Assembly (NCBI GenBank): GCA_035691665.1
Contig: DASSIS010000072.1
Coordinates: 1-27,704, forward strand
Reading direction: 5' to 3'
DNA: 27,704 bases
Origin: DASUBN01 sp035691665
GTDB taxonomy: Bacteria > Pseudomonadota > Gammaproteobacteria > Natronospirales > REEB76
Positions within the stretch are counted from its first letter, which is position 1. Each line of letters starts with the position of its first letter. A program made the position numbers and the translations under genes. The notes under the pieces were generated by a model that was given only the letters and a program-made list of their open reading frames with translations, made no database searches and was not told the origin of the DNA. Of this stretch, positions 1 to 8,427 are shown piece by piece.

Positions 1-48
1 CGGCGCATCGATTTCTACGACGACATGCGTAAACGCTTCAGAGATTGA
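1..48 (+). CDS. 3' end of an unidentified gene (partial)
   Basis: An open frame enters from the left edge and ends in TGA at 46-48. It gives only 15 residues (RRIDFYDDMRKRFRD). It runs in the same direction as mfd and stops 17 nt before the mfd ATG, so it may be the preceding gene of the same transcription unit. The tail is too short to assign to a family, and a chance open frame cannot be excluded. Confidence 0.4.
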   Translation, partial: RRIDFYDDMRKRFRD

Positions 49-65
49 AGTTCACTTCTTGATTG

Positions 66-3000
66 ATGGCTGAGAAAGCGGTCACGATCCTCGCGCCCGC
101 CGCGGTAGGCAGCTTGCCGCCGCTGCAACGCTGGGGACAACTCTACGGCAGCAGCCCTGGCCTCGTGCTGGCGGAGGCGGCGTCGCGCCTGAATGTCCCC
201 TTGCTCGTGGTGGCGCCCAGCGCCCGGGACGCGGAGCGGCTCGCCGCCGAGCTGCGTTTCTACCTCACGGACGCCACGCTCCCTGTGCTGGCCTTCCCGG
301 ACTGGGAGACCCTACCCTACGACCTCTTCTCGCCCCACCAGGACATCGTCTCGGAACGGCTCGCCACCCTGTCCCGCCTCTTCGACCTGAAGCGCGGCAT
401 CGTGGTTCTGTCCGCCGCCACGCTCATGCAACGGCTCCCGCCCCGGGAATACGTGCTGGGCAGCACCCTGCTCTTCAAGGCCGGCACGCGCCTCGACATG
501 GCGTCCCTGCGTCAGCGCCTCGCTGTTGCGGGCTACGCCAGCGTGAGCCAGGTGATGGAGCACGGCGAGTTCGCGGTCCGCGGCTCGCTCCTGGACGTGT
601 TCCCCATGGGGAGCCCGGTGCCCTACCGCATCGACCTCTTCGACGATGAGATCGAGTCCATCCGCGTCTTCGACCCCGAGACCCAGCTTTCGAAAGACAG
701 ACTGGAGGACCTCACCCTGCTGCCGGCCCGGGAGTTCCCGCTGCACGAAGAAGGCATCCGCGGGTTCCGGCAACGTTACCGGGCCCGCATCGAAGGGGAT
801 CCCCAGCGCAGCGTGATCTATCGGGATGTGTCCGACGGCATCGCCGGCGGCGGCGTCGAATACTACCTGCCCCTGTTCTTCGACAAGACCGCGAGCCTCT
901 TCGATTACCTGCCTGCAGGCGGCGCCATCGCGGAAATGGACGACACCGGCAGCGCCCTCGCCCAGGCCTGGGAGCAGATCACAGAGCGTTACGAACAGCG
1001 TCGTCACGACATCGAACGCCCGCTCCTCAAACCCGAGGAGGTATGGCTCACGCCCCGGGCCGTGACGGAATCCATAGCGGGGCATCCGCGCATCCTGCTC
1101 CAGGCTTTCGAATATCCGGAGCAGCCGGCGCTCAACTTTGCCACCACTGCCCTGCCATCCCTGCGCATCGACAGCCGAGCGACGGAGCCGGCCGAGAAAC
1201 TCCTGGCTTTCCTGAATGATCACCCAGGCCGGGTGCTGTTCGCGGCCGAATCCACCGGCCGCCGCGAATACGTGAGCGAGCTGCTGGCCAAGCGCGACCT
1301 GAAACCCACTCCGGTGCAGGGTTGGAGAGAGTTCCTGGGCAGCGATGCGCGCCTCGCCATCTGCGTGACCCCTCTCGAGCGGGGACTGAACCTGCCGGAT
1401 GCGCGCTTGCTGGTGCTCACGGAGGAGCAACTCTTCGGGGAACGGGCTCGGCAGGCGAGCCGGCGCGTCACCCGGCGCGACCCGGAAGCCATCATCCGCG
1501 ATCTCACGGATCTCGCTCCCGGCGCGCCGGTGGTGCATGAACAGCATGGTGTGGGCCGCTACTTGGGGCTGGAGACCCTGGATGTGGGCGGCTTCGAGAC
1601 GGAATTCCTGCGGCTGGAGTACGCCGAGGGGGCGAAGCTCTACGTGCCCGTCTCCTCCCTGCATCTCATCAGCCGCTACAGCGGCAGTGCGCCGGAGCAC
1701 GCTCCCTTGCACAGGCTCGGCAGCGGCGATTGGGAGAAGGCCCGGCGCCGCGCGGCGGAACAGGTGCGGGATGTGGCGGCGGAGCTCCTGGACCTCTACG
1801 CGCGGCGCGCCGCTCGTCAAGGGCACGCTTTCAAGCTCGACACCGTGGATTACCAGGCCTTCGCCGAGGGTTTCCCCTTCGACGAGACTCCGGACCAGCT
1901 CAAGGCCATCGAAGGCGTGGTAACGGACATGACCCGCGGCCAGCCCATGGACCGGGTGATCTGCGGCGACGTGGGTTTCGGCAAGACCGAGGTGGCGCTC
2001 AGGGCCGCCTTCGTGGCGGTGCAGGGCGGCAAACAGGTGGCGGTGCTGGTGCCCACCACCCTGCTCGCCCAGCAGCACGCCCAGACCTTCCAGGACCGCT
2101 TCGCGGACATGCCGGTGCGCATCGAGGTGCTCTCCCGTTTCCGCTCCGGCAAGCAGCAGCAGGAAGCCCTCAAGTCCCTCGCGGACGGGAAGGTGGAGAT
2201 CGTCATCGGCACCCATGCGATGCTGAAACCCGAGATCCGCTTCAAGGACCTCGGCCTCGTGATCGTGGATGAGGAGCATCGCTTCGGCGTGAACCACAAG
2301 GAGCAGTTGAAGAAGCTCCGGGCGGAAGTGGATGTACTCACCCTCACCGCCACGCCCATCCCCCGCACCCTCAACATGGCGCTGGCCGGCCTGCGTGAGC
2401 TCTCCATCATCGCCACGCCTCCAGAGGAACGGCTCGCGGTGAAGACCTTCGTGAGCGAGTGGCAGGACGGACTCATCCAGGAAGCCTGTTTCCGGGAGAT
2501 CAAGCGCGGCGGCCAGGTCTATTTCGTGCACAACAACGTGGATGACATCGAGAAGCGCGCGGCGGAGGTGGCGAAGCTCGTGCCCGGTGCCCAGATCCGG
2601 GTGGCCCACGGCCAGATGCGGGAGCGGGACCTGGAGCAGGTGATGCTGGACTTCTACCACCGCCGCTTCAACATCCTGGTGTGCACCACGATCATTGAAA
2701 GCGGTATAGACGTTCCTACCGCCAACACCATCGTCATCGACCGGGCCGACAAATTCGGCTTGGCGCAACTGCATCAGCTGCGCGGCCGGGTGGGCCGCTC
2801 CCATCACCGGGCCTACGCCTACCTCGTGATCCCGCCCCGCAGCCTCATCACCGCCGACGCCTTGAAGCGCCTGGAGGCCATCGAATCCCTGGAGGAACTG
2901 GGCGCGGGCTTCACCCTCGCCACCCACGACCTCGAGATCCGCGGTGCCGGCGAGCTCCTGGGGGACGAGCAGAGCGGCCAGATCCAGGAAGTAGGTTTCT

Positions 3001-3527
3001 CCCTCTACTCGGAGCTGTTGGAACGGGCGGTGAAAGCCCTCAAGTCAGGGAAGCAGGTGGACCTGGATGCACCCCTGGATCACGGCCCCGAGATCGACCT
3101 GCACATCCCGGCGCTCCTGCCCACGGACTACATGCCGGATGTGCACCTGCGTCTCACCCTCTACAAGCGCATGGCGAGCTGCAAGTCCCAGGCCGAACTG
3201 GACGATATGCAGGTGGAGATGATCGACCGCTTCGGCCTATTGCCGCCCCAGGCCAAGAGCCTGTTCCGCATCGCCGAACTCAAACTCAAGGCAGTGCCAC
3301 TGGGCGTGCGCAAGATCGAGGCGGGACCGGCAGGCGGACGCATCCAGTTCGGCACCGAGACGCCGGTGGAACCCATCACCGTGATCAAGCTCATCCAGCA
3401 GCAGCCGAAAACCTATAGACTGGACGGGCAGGATCGGCTGCGCTTCATAATGGACCTGGAAGACCGCCAGGCCCGTCTCACCGCCGTGGAGACGCTGCTC
3501 GACCGCCTCGGGAAGTCAGCCGCCTGA
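66..3527 (+). CDS. mfd: Transcription-repair coupling factor Mfd
   Basis: Mfd is an ATP-dependent DNA translocase. It pushes or dislodges RNA polymerase stalled at lesions and recruits UvrA to start nucleotide excision repair. The 1153-residue product is close to the usual length of about 1150. The N-terminal part resembles the UvrB-like module (FPDWETLPYD near residue 80). A mid-protein stretch beginning around VVHEQHGVGRYLG is the RNA-polymerase-interaction domain. The helicase half has a Walker A motif GDVGFGKTE near residue 633, DEEH at about 735-738, and the RecG/Mfd-type LTATPIPRTLNMAL and QLRGRVGRSHHRAYAYL motifs. The ATG at 66 is preferred over the adjacent TTG at 63. The CsiV-like gene follows 25 nt downstream, as in other gammaproteobacteria. 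Confidence 0.97.
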   Translation: MAEKAVTILAPAAVGSLPPLQRWGQLYGSSPGLVLAEAASRLNVPLLVVAPSARDAERLAAELRFYLTDATLPVLAFPDWETLPYDLFSPHQDIVSERLATLSRLFDLKRGIVVLSAATLMQRLPPREYVLGSTLLFKAGTRLDMASLRQRLAVAGYASVSQVMEHGEFAVRGSLLDVFPMGSPVPYRIDLFDDEIESIRVFDPETQLSKDRLEDLTLLPAREFPLHEEGIRGFRQRYRARIEGDPQRSVIYRDVSDGIAGGGVEYYLPLFFDKTASLFDYLPAGGAIAEMDDTGSALAQAWEQITERYEQRRHDIERPLLKPEEVWLTPRAVTESIAGHPRILLQAFEYPEQPALNFATTALPSLRIDSRATEPAEKLLAFLNDHPGRVLFAAESTGRREYVSELLAKRDLKPTPVQGWREFLGSDARLAICVTPLERGLNLPDARLLVLTEEQLFGERARQASRRVTRRDPEAIIRDLTDLAPGAPVVHEQHGVGRYLGLETLDVGGFETEFLRLEYAEGAKLYVPVSSLHLISRYSGSAPEHAPLHRLGSGDWEKARRRAAEQVRDVAAELLDLYARRAARQGHAFKLDTVDYQAFAEGFPFDETPDQLKAIEGVVTDMTRGQPMDRVICGDVGFGKTEVALRAAFVAVQGGKQVAVLVPTTLLAQQHAQTFQDRFADMPVRIEVLSRFRSGKQQQEALKSLADGKVEIVIGTHAMLKPEIRFKDLGLVIVDEEHRFGVNHKEQLKKLRAEVDVLTLTATPIPRTLNMALAGLRELSIIATPPEERLAVKTFVSEWQDGLIQEACFREIKRGGQVYFVHNNVDDIEKRAAEVAKLVPGAQIRVAHGQMRERDLEQVMLDFYHRRFNILVCTTIIESGIDVPTANTIVIDRADKFGLAQLHQLRGRVGRSHHRAYAYLVIPPRSLITADALKRLEAIESLEELGAGFTLATHDLEIRGAGELLGDEQSGQIQEVGFSLYSELLERAVKALKSGKQVDLDAPLDHGPEIDLHIPALLPTDYMPDVHLRLTLYKRMASCKSQAELDDMQVEMIDRFGLLPPQAKSLFRIAELKLKAVPLGVRKIEAGPAGGRIQFGTETPVEPITVIKLIQQQPKTYRLDGQDRLRFIMDLEDRQARLTAVETLLDRLGKSAA

Positions 3528-3552
3528 AACCGGATACCGTCGGAGTGCTTAC

Positions 3553-4329
3553 GTGAAGACCACCACCGCCCTCGTCGCCACCCTGCTCCTGGCTTCGGCC
3601 TTCCTCGCCGTGAGTGCCACGCCTCCCGCTCCTGCCGCCCAGGCGCCGGCACCCAATTGGTACGACGTGGAAGTGATCGTGTTCCGCTCGCTCGATCCTG
3701 CAGCCGGCAGCAACGAGAGTTGGCCCGCGGATCCCGGCAGCCCGGATTGGAATGGCGCCGTGACCCTCGGCCCCCCTGACTCTCTCGCCGCACCCATCCC
3801 TTATCAGCAGCTCTCGCCGGTGGGCGAGCAGCTGGACGATGAATGGACACGCCTGAAGCGTTCCCACGATTACCAGCCGCTGCTGCACGTGACCTGGGTG
3901 CAGCCGGCCCTGGACCGGGCCAGCGCATCGGCGGTGCGCATCGGCGTGCCGCCCTCCGCGGTCCCCGCTGCCTCCAGCCACGCCACCATGCCCACGCCGG
4001 CCCCTGCGATCGTCACCGGCACAGCGCCCCTCCAGGCGACGCTCGCCTACGGGGACGCGAAGCTCAGCACCACCGGCCCCTATCTGCACTTCGATCTGGA
4101 TTTGGTGCTGCAAGGCCCCGTGGCCAGGAGCCTCTGGCCCAGCACAGCCATCAACACCACTTTGATGGCGCCACCTACCACAACGGCGCCAGCCGCTTTG
4201 CCGGCAGCTCCCCCGTTCCAGCTCTATCGGCTGCGCCAGGACCGGCGCGTCGACGTGGGCAAGATCAGTTACTTCGATCAACCGCTGTTCGGCGCCATCG
4301 TGCTGGTGACGCCCGTCAGGAAGCCCTGA
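3553..4329 (+). CDS. CsiV-family periplasmic protein
   Basis: This 258-residue protein has a signal peptide (MKTTTALVATLLLASAFLAV followed by a small-residue cleavage region). The mature start WYDVEVIVFRS is typical of the CsiV family (PF10972), described as a putative peptidoglycan-binding, cell-shape-related periplasmic family. The C-terminal part (YRLRQDRRVDVGKISYFDQPLFGAIVLVTP) also fits that family. A Pro/Ala-rich segment lies in the middle. The start is GTG, preceded by GGAG at 3542-3545 with 7 nt spacing. It lies directly after mfd and converges on nagZ with a 12 nt gap, the order I recall from Pseudomonas. The molecular function is not established from sequence. Confidence 0.8.
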   Translation: MKTTTALVATLLLASAFLAVSATPPAPAAQAPAPNWYDVEVIVFRSLDPAAGSNESWPADPGSPDWNGAVTLGPPDSLAAPIPYQQLSPVGEQLDDEWTRLKRSHDYQPLLHVTWVQPALDRASASAVRIGVPPSAVPAASSHATMPTPAPAIVTGTAPLQATLAYGDAKLSTTGPYLHFDLDLVLQGPVARSLWPSTAINTTLMAPPTTTAPAALPAAPPFQLYRLRQDRRVDVGKISYFDQPLFGAIVLVTPVRKP

Positions 4330-4341
4330 GACTGAACTCCC

Positions 4342-5388
4342 TCAAGCCCCCAGTTTGAATTCCCCACCGGGGTAATGCTGCTCCAAGGCATGGAGCGCAT
4401 GCTGCCATTCGGCGCTGGCGTGCAAAGCCGAGCGCGGCAATCCACCCCGACCGTGCAGCCGCGCCAGCCGCCATCGGGCGCCAGGGTTGGCTTCTGCTTT
4501 CAAACCATCGAGGATCGCGATCACGCCGGCACGGCTATTGCACACCGGCAGCATGTCGCAGCCCGCGGCCAGGGCCGCCTGGGCCCGGTGCAGATAATCG
4601 CCGGCTTTCTCCGCACCCCGCATGCTGAGATCGTCGCAGAATATTGCGCCCTTGAACCCCAGCCTCCCGCGCAGTTCGTCCTGGATCCAGCGGCGTGACA
4701 GACTCGCAGGCGTGTCATCCACCTGCGGGTACAGCACGTGGGCCATCATCACCGCCGGCAGATCCAGGCGCATGAGTCGTTCATAGGGTCTGAGGTCCTG
4801 CTGCCGGATGTCCTCGAGTGGGCGTTCGTCCACCGGCAGCATGTGGTGGGAATCCCCCTCCACCGCCCCATGCCCCGGGAAATGCTTGGCGCAAGCACCC
4901 ATGCCCGCCCGGCGCATTCCTAACAGCCAGGCACGGGAGAGCTCAGATACGGCTTGCGCGCCGCGATGCAGGGCTCGGTCCCCGATGATGTCGCTGCGGC
5001 CGTAATCCAGGTCCACCACCGGCGCGAAACTCAAGTCCACACCGGAAGCGCGCAGTTCGGCCGCCATGAGCCAGGCGGAGAGCTCCGTGAGCCGCCCAGC
5101 TTCCTTCGGATCCCGATCGTATAGCTGGCCAAAGAGCCGCGCCGGCGGCAGCTCCACGAAACCCTTGCGGAAGCGCTGTACCCGCCCGCCCTCCTGGTCC
5201 ACGGCGATCAAGAGCGGCGGCGTACGCAGGGCATGGATGGACGCCACCAAGGCTTCCAACTGGGGCAGGTCCTGGTAGTTACGGGTGAAGAGGATCACGC
5301 CCCCCACCAAGGGATGCTGCAGCACCTCCCGATCTTCCGGCGTGAGCTCCGTACCGGCCACATCCACCATCAGGGACCCGAGACTCAA
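4342..5388 (-). CDS. nagZ: Beta-N-acetylhexosaminidase NagZ
   Basis: NagZ is a cytoplasmic GH3 glycosidase. It removes N-acetylglucosamine from 1,6-anhydro-muropeptides during peptidoglycan recycling and so influences AmpC-type beta-lactamase induction. Visible motifs are VDQEGGRVQRF near residue 65, the GH3 signature KHFPGHG at 168-174, the Asp-Ser-His acid/base dyad at 179-181 and the nucleophile motif CDDLSM around 251-256. I chose TTG at 5388 as start because AAGGAG lies 6 nt upstream and the product then begins at the usual position (348 aa). The open frame extends 29 residues further upstream but overlaps rlmD. The TTG overlaps the rlmD stop (TTGA), implying translational coupling. Confidence 0.95.
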   Translation of the reverse strand: MSLGSLMVDVAGTELTPEDREVLQHPLVGGVILFTRNYQDLPQLEALVASIHALRTPPLLIAVDQEGGRVQRFRKGFVELPPARLFGQLYDRDPKEAGRLTELSAWLMAAELRASGVDLSFAPVVDLDYGRSDIIGDRALHRGAQAVSELSRAWLLGMRRAGMGACAKHFPGHGAVEGDSHHMLPVDERPLEDIRQQDLRPYERLMRLDLPAVMMAHVLYPQVDDTPASLSRRWIQDELRGRLGFKGAIFCDDLSMRGAEKAGDYLHRAQAALAAGCDMLPVCNSRAGVIAILDGLKAEANPGARWRLARLHGRGGLPRSALHASAEWQHALHALEQHYPGGEFKLGA

Positions 5389-6716
5389 GGCTTGCTCCTT
5401 TCGAACACGGCGATGGACTCCACATGGGAAGTATGGGGGAACATGTCCAGCACGCCCGCACGCATCAGCGTCCACCCCTGTTCCGCCACCAATATCTTCG
5501 CATCCCGCGCCAAGGTCGCCGGATGGCAGGATACGTACACGATCTTCTTCGCCCCGAAGCGTGGGAAATGGGCGATGATCTCCTTGGCGCCCGCCCGCGG
5601 CGGGTCCAGCAAGATGCGCTGATAACGCTGCTTGGCCCAGGTCCCGTCGATGTCTTCGGCGAAGAGATCCGCCTGGTGGAAATCCACGTTGTCGAGCCTG
5701 TTGCGCTCCGCATTCTTGCGGGCCCGCCGCACGAGTTCAAGCTCCCCCTCCACTCCCGTCACACGCCCCGCCCCTCTCGCCAAGGGCAGCGTGAAGTTGC
5801 CCAGACCGCAGAACAGGTCCAGGACATGGTCACCGGGTTCCACGGCGAGCTCTTTCAGGGTGAGCTCGACCAAGCGGCGGTTGATCTCGCCGTTCACCTG
5901 GGTGAAATCCGCGGGTTGGAAATGGATGGCTACATCGGATTCCGGCAGGCGGTAGTACAGGTCAGCCCCCCCACCCCGCAATGGCACGACACTGTCAGCC
6001 CGCTCCGGTTGCAGGTATATGCGCACGCTGTGTTGATCTTCGAAGGCCGCGAGCTTGACCCGATCTTCATCGTTGGGAGGGCTGAGCACCCGGATGGACA
6101 TGACCGTGGCCTCATCCCCCACGGCTACTTCCAACTGTGGCACGCGATCGGCGATGCTGAGACTGCTCAGCAGTTCGCTGATGGCCGCGATCATCCCACC
6201 GACCTTGGGATCCAGTACGTCGCAATGCCTGATATCCGCCACCAGCGGACGATGCCGCTCCTTGAAACCCACGAACACCCGCTCGCCGTTCTTATGGGCA
6301 GACAGGCGTGCCCGACGCCGGTAGCCCCAGGCTGGCCCCGTGAGCGGCGGCATAATCTCCGATGGTTCCAAGCCACCGATACGCCGCAGGTTATCCAGCA
6401 GCGTCTGCTGCTTGGCGGCAATCTGGGCGGGTGGGTCCAAGTGCTGCAGGCTGCAGCCCCCGCAGACACCGAAATGGGTGCAACGAGGTGCCACCCGTTC
6501 CGGCGCAGGCCTCAGCAGCGTCTCGATCCGCGCCTCGTCGTAATCCTTGTGGCGGCGCCGCAGGCGGAAGGTCACTTCCTCCCCCGGCAGCGCGTCTTCG
6601 ATGAAGACCGTCTTGCCGGAGAGGCGCGCGATACCTCGTCCGTCGTGAGAAAGCGCGGTGACCGTAACAGGTGTGGGCCGATGGGCCGCGTGGTCCGCGG
6701 CTCTGGGCTTCTTCAT
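5385..6716 (-). CDS. rlmD: 23S rRNA (uracil-1939-C5)-methyltransferase RlmD
   Basis: RlmD (RumA) makes m5U1939 in 23S rRNA from S-adenosylmethionine. The 443-residue product has an N-terminal TRAM domain (VTVTALSHDGRGIAR). Its [4Fe-4S] ligands are Cys79, Cys85, Cys88 (RCTHFGVCGGC) and Cys165 (IRHCDV). The SAM-binding LDLFCGLGNFTLPLA motif follows, then LLDPPRAGAKEI, and the catalytic Cys397 sits in YVSCHP. The start is ATG at 6716, which overlaps the stop of the upstream exonuclease gene as ATGA. The frame is open further upstream but that part would lie inside the exonuclease gene. TrmA and RlmC are alternatives in the superfamily, but the TRAM domain, the Fe-S spacing and the length favour RlmD. 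Confidence 0.95.
   Translation of the reverse strand: MKKPRAADHAAHRPTPVTVTALSHDGRGIARLSGKTVFIEDALPGEEVTFRLRRRHKDYDEARIETLLRPAPERVAPRCTHFGVCGGCSLQHLDPPAQIAAKQQTLLDNLRRIGGLEPSEIMPPLTGPAWGYRRRARLSAHKNGERVFVGFKERHRPLVADIRHCDVLDPKVGGMIAAISELLSSLSIADRVPQLEVAVGDEATVMSIRVLSPPNDEDRVKLAAFEDQHSVRIYLQPERADSVVPLRGGGADLYYRLPESDVAIHFQPADFTQVNGEINRRLVELTLKELAVEPGDHVLDLFCGLGNFTLPLARGAGRVTGVEGELELVRRARKNAERNRLDNVDFHQADLFAEDIDGTWAKQRYQRILLDPPRAGAKEIIAHFPRFGAKKIVYVSCHPATLARDAKILVAEQGWTLMRAGVLDMFPHTSHVESIAVFERSKP
5395..5400 (-). promoter_or_regulatory. Shine-Dalgarno of nagZ inside rlmD
   Basis: The minus strand reads AAGGAG 6 nt before the TTG at 5388. It lies inside the last codons of rlmD and is the main reason to place the nagZ start at this non-ATG codon. 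Confidence 0.7.
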
Positions 6717-7498
6717 GCTCCGTCTGCGGCCGGCCAGGCAGCCAGGAACTCGTCCAGATGGGGTTTGGCAGCCTTCTTCAGGCTCTCCCGTACCACGGTG
6801 CATTCGCGCCGGTACTCCTCCATACTCATGTCACCCCGTAGCAGTTCGAAGCGCAGGTACAAGAGATATGTGTTGAGGGCGTCGGTCTCGCAATAATCCC
6901 GGATACCGGCCAGGTTACCCTTCACCCACTCCTCCCACACATGGCTGCCGTGCATGCCGAGCTTCCCGGGGAAGCCGCAGAGCTGGGCCATCTCATCCAG
7001 GGGCGCACCGCCGCGGCCCTGGAACAGGCTAAGTACATCCATGAGATCGGTGTGGCGCCAGTGGTATCGGGAGATATAGTTGTTCCAGCGATAGGACTGG
7101 TCGTTGTCCCCCGTCTCCCAGAACCGCGGCGCGCTCAAGCCATGGCGCAGAGCCCGATAGTTGAGCACCGGGAGGTCGAAACCGGAGCCGTTCCAGGATA
7201 CGAGGTCCGGTGTGAACTTCTCGATGCCTTCGTAGAAACGTGACACCAGCTCAGCTTCGTCCGACTCCGGAGTCCCCAGGGTCCAGACCTTGAAACCGTC
7301 CCGGTTGCGCATGGCGATGGAGATGGCCGCCACCCGGTGCAGGTGCAGCGGCAGGAACTCGCTGCCGCCCGTCTCCTGGCGTCGCTTCTGGAGCATAGCC
7401 CGACCCACGTCCTCGTCCGACAGGCCCTCCAGGCCGTAGAGGCGCCTCCCCCCTTCCAGATCCGGGATGGTCTCGATGTCGAAGGCCAGTACGTTCAT
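6713..7498 (-). CDS. PolB-type 3'-5' exonuclease domain protein
   Basis: This 261-residue protein belongs to the predicted 3'-5' exonucleases related to the proofreading domain of DNA polymerase B (PF10108). The first exonuclease motif is right at the N-terminus (FDIET, with Asp7 and Glu9). A central WNGSGFDLPVLNYRA motif and a C-terminal YCETDALNTYLLYLR motif supply the remaining DEDD-type metal ligands. There is no polymerase domain. The start is ATG at 7498, preceded by a GAGGCGGGG stretch; the frame is open 61 codons further but without family similarity. It is the first gene of the operon with rlmD and nagZ. A DNA or RNA substrate is not proven for this family, so the role is inferred. 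Confidence 0.85.
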   Translation of the reverse strand: MNVLAFDIETIPDLEGGRRLYGLEGLSDEDVGRAMLQKRRQETGGSEFLPLHLHRVAAISIAMRNRDGFKVWTLGTPESDEAELVSRFYEGIEKFTPDLVSWNGSGFDLPVLNYRALRHGLSAPRFWETGDNDQSYRWNNYISRYHWRHTDLMDVLSLFQGRGGAPLDEMAQLCGFPGKLGMHGSHVWEEWVKGNLAGIRDYCETDALNTYLLYLRFELLRGDMSMEEYRRECTVVRESLKKAAKPHLDEFLAAWPAADGA

Positions 7499-7644
7499 AG
7501 ACCCCGCCTCAGCCGCAAACCGCAGCGAATGGGGCAGTTTAACAAATCCCCTCAACCAGGCCGCCGCCCTTTGACGCAGGCAGGCGAAACCATCACCATG
7601 ACCCCGAGGACGTATGTCATACCGCCCACCGGGGATAACAAAAA

Positions 7645-7971
7645 ATGACCTCCGAGAGTCCGGATTCCCTCGAGGCCGCATTGCGGGCGTTGAGACCCGA
7701 GATACGCGAGATGCTGGCGGAAGACCTGCCGGCAGACCAGCGGAGCGCCGAACAGGCTTTCGCTGCCGCCCAATGGGATTCCCTGCAGTCCTACGTACAC
7801 CGCATCAACGGCTCCGCCTCCTTCTGCCACCTGGCCGACCTCAAAGCTGTCTGCAGCCGTATTGAAGCAGGTCTCAAGCAGCAACAACTACCTGACCAGG
7901 GAGCCATGCGGGACTTCGCGCGGGAAATCGGCCGGGTAGTCATGGCCCTTGCTACCGTGGACCCAGTCTAA
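7645..7971 (+). CDS. Stand-alone histidine phosphotransfer (HPt) protein
   Basis: The 108-residue product is a single HPt helix bundle. The phospho-acceptor motif is HRINGSASF with His52, matching the H-x-x-x-G-S/A-A pattern. HPt proteins pass phosphoryl groups from a hybrid kinase receiver to a response regulator. It has no DNA-binding or receiver domain. The hybrid kinase starting at 8428 on the same strand ends in a receiver and lacks an HPt, so the two are likely partners; this is inference from context. The ATG at 7645 has a weak GGGGA about 9 nt upstream. It is divergent from the exonuclease operon. Confidence 0.85.
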   Translation: MTSESPDSLEAALRALRPEIREMLAEDLPADQRSAEQAFAAAQWDSLQSYVHRINGSASFCHLADLKAVCSRIEAGLKQQQLPDQGAMRDFAREIGRVVMALATVDPV

Positions 7972-8119
7972 AAACTGCTCATACAGTCGCCCCATGGGTG
8001 CAGTGTAAAAATACATTCTGTAAACTTGCCAAGTCGTTAGTGATCCCCTGCTTTCGGCGAGGCTATCTTGAACAGCTGACGAGACAGGGCAGCTCAAACA
8101 ACAGTAAGGAGCATCTACC

Positions 8120-8407
8120 ATGGCCGGCAAAACGAGACATTCTCCGCGTCAATATCAGAAGCACGCACAAAAGCGAGCCAAGAGAACGGTGGCGACCGTC
8201 AAAAAGCGAGTCCAGGACTACAATCAGGGCGATAAGCTGGTCAAGAAAGTTTCCAACACGTTGAAACAAATCGCCAAGTCACATCCAAGCGCCACCGGCA
8301 GAAAACAGGCCAAGATGGCGTTGAAGCAATTGAATGATGCCCATGCAGCTTTTGGCAGTGCATGCCTGTGTCAAGGTGGAGACGTCTTCGGTCAAAACGA
8401 CACTTAA
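8120..8407 (+). CDS. Small, highly basic protein of unknown function
   Basis: This 95-residue protein has a strong ribosome binding site (TAAGGAG at 8105-8111, 8 nt before ATG). The first 70 residues carry 14 Lys and 6 Arg against only 2 Asp. They include runs such as KRAKR and VKKR and look helical. The last 20 residues are different: uncharged, glycine-rich and holding two cysteines (CLC at 82-84). The composition resembles small nucleic-acid-binding or histone-like proteins, but I do not recognise a family. It lies between the HPt gene and the hybrid kinase on the same strand, 20 nt before the kinase ATG, so co-transcription with the kinase is likely. The good ribosome binding site makes it a probable real gene. 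Confidence 0.65.
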   Translation: MAGKTRHSPRQYQKHAQKRAKRTVATVKKRVQDYNQGDKLVKKVSNTLKQIAKSHPSATGRKQAKMALKQLNDAHAAFGSACLCQGGDVFGQNDT

Positions 8408-8427
8408 GCATCATTAAGGTCGAAACC

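Noticed and set aside
312..2927. 871-codon open frame on the minus strand inside mfd
   Set aside because: It is the antisense shadow of a GC-rich gene. Its translation has no recognisable domain, while the plus strand encodes a complete Mfd.
4360..4374. CCCC-ACC-GGGG hairpin near the csiV/nagZ junction as a terminator
   Set aside because: The stem is only 4 bp, lies within the nagZ coding end and has no T-run on either strand.
5424..6896. 490-codon plus-strand frame over rlmD
   Set aside because: It is antisense to a complete rlmD with all Fe-S and catalytic cysteines and has no recognisable domain.
7571..7599. Promoter before the HPt gene (TTGACG)
   Set aside because: The -35 match is good, but the sequence 17 nt downstream (CACCAT) matches only three of six -10 positions.
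7969..8015. Possible terminator after the HPt gene
   Set aside because: The inverted sequences around CCCATGGG pair poorly, and the adjacent A-run is on the wrong side for a plus-strand terminator.
8026..8069. Promoter before the small basic gene (TTGCCA, TATCTT)
   Set aside because: The hexamers are not at a workable spacing from each other and the match to consensus is weak. A sigma-S-like CTATCTT at 8063-8069 is possible but unsupported.
8120..8407. Small basic protein as the peptide substrate of the SagB-like enzyme
   Set aside because: It has only two cysteines and a few Ser/Thr in the tail, it is over 4 kb away on the other strand, and no cyclodehydratase is present. It remains an unknown protein rather than a precursor peptide.
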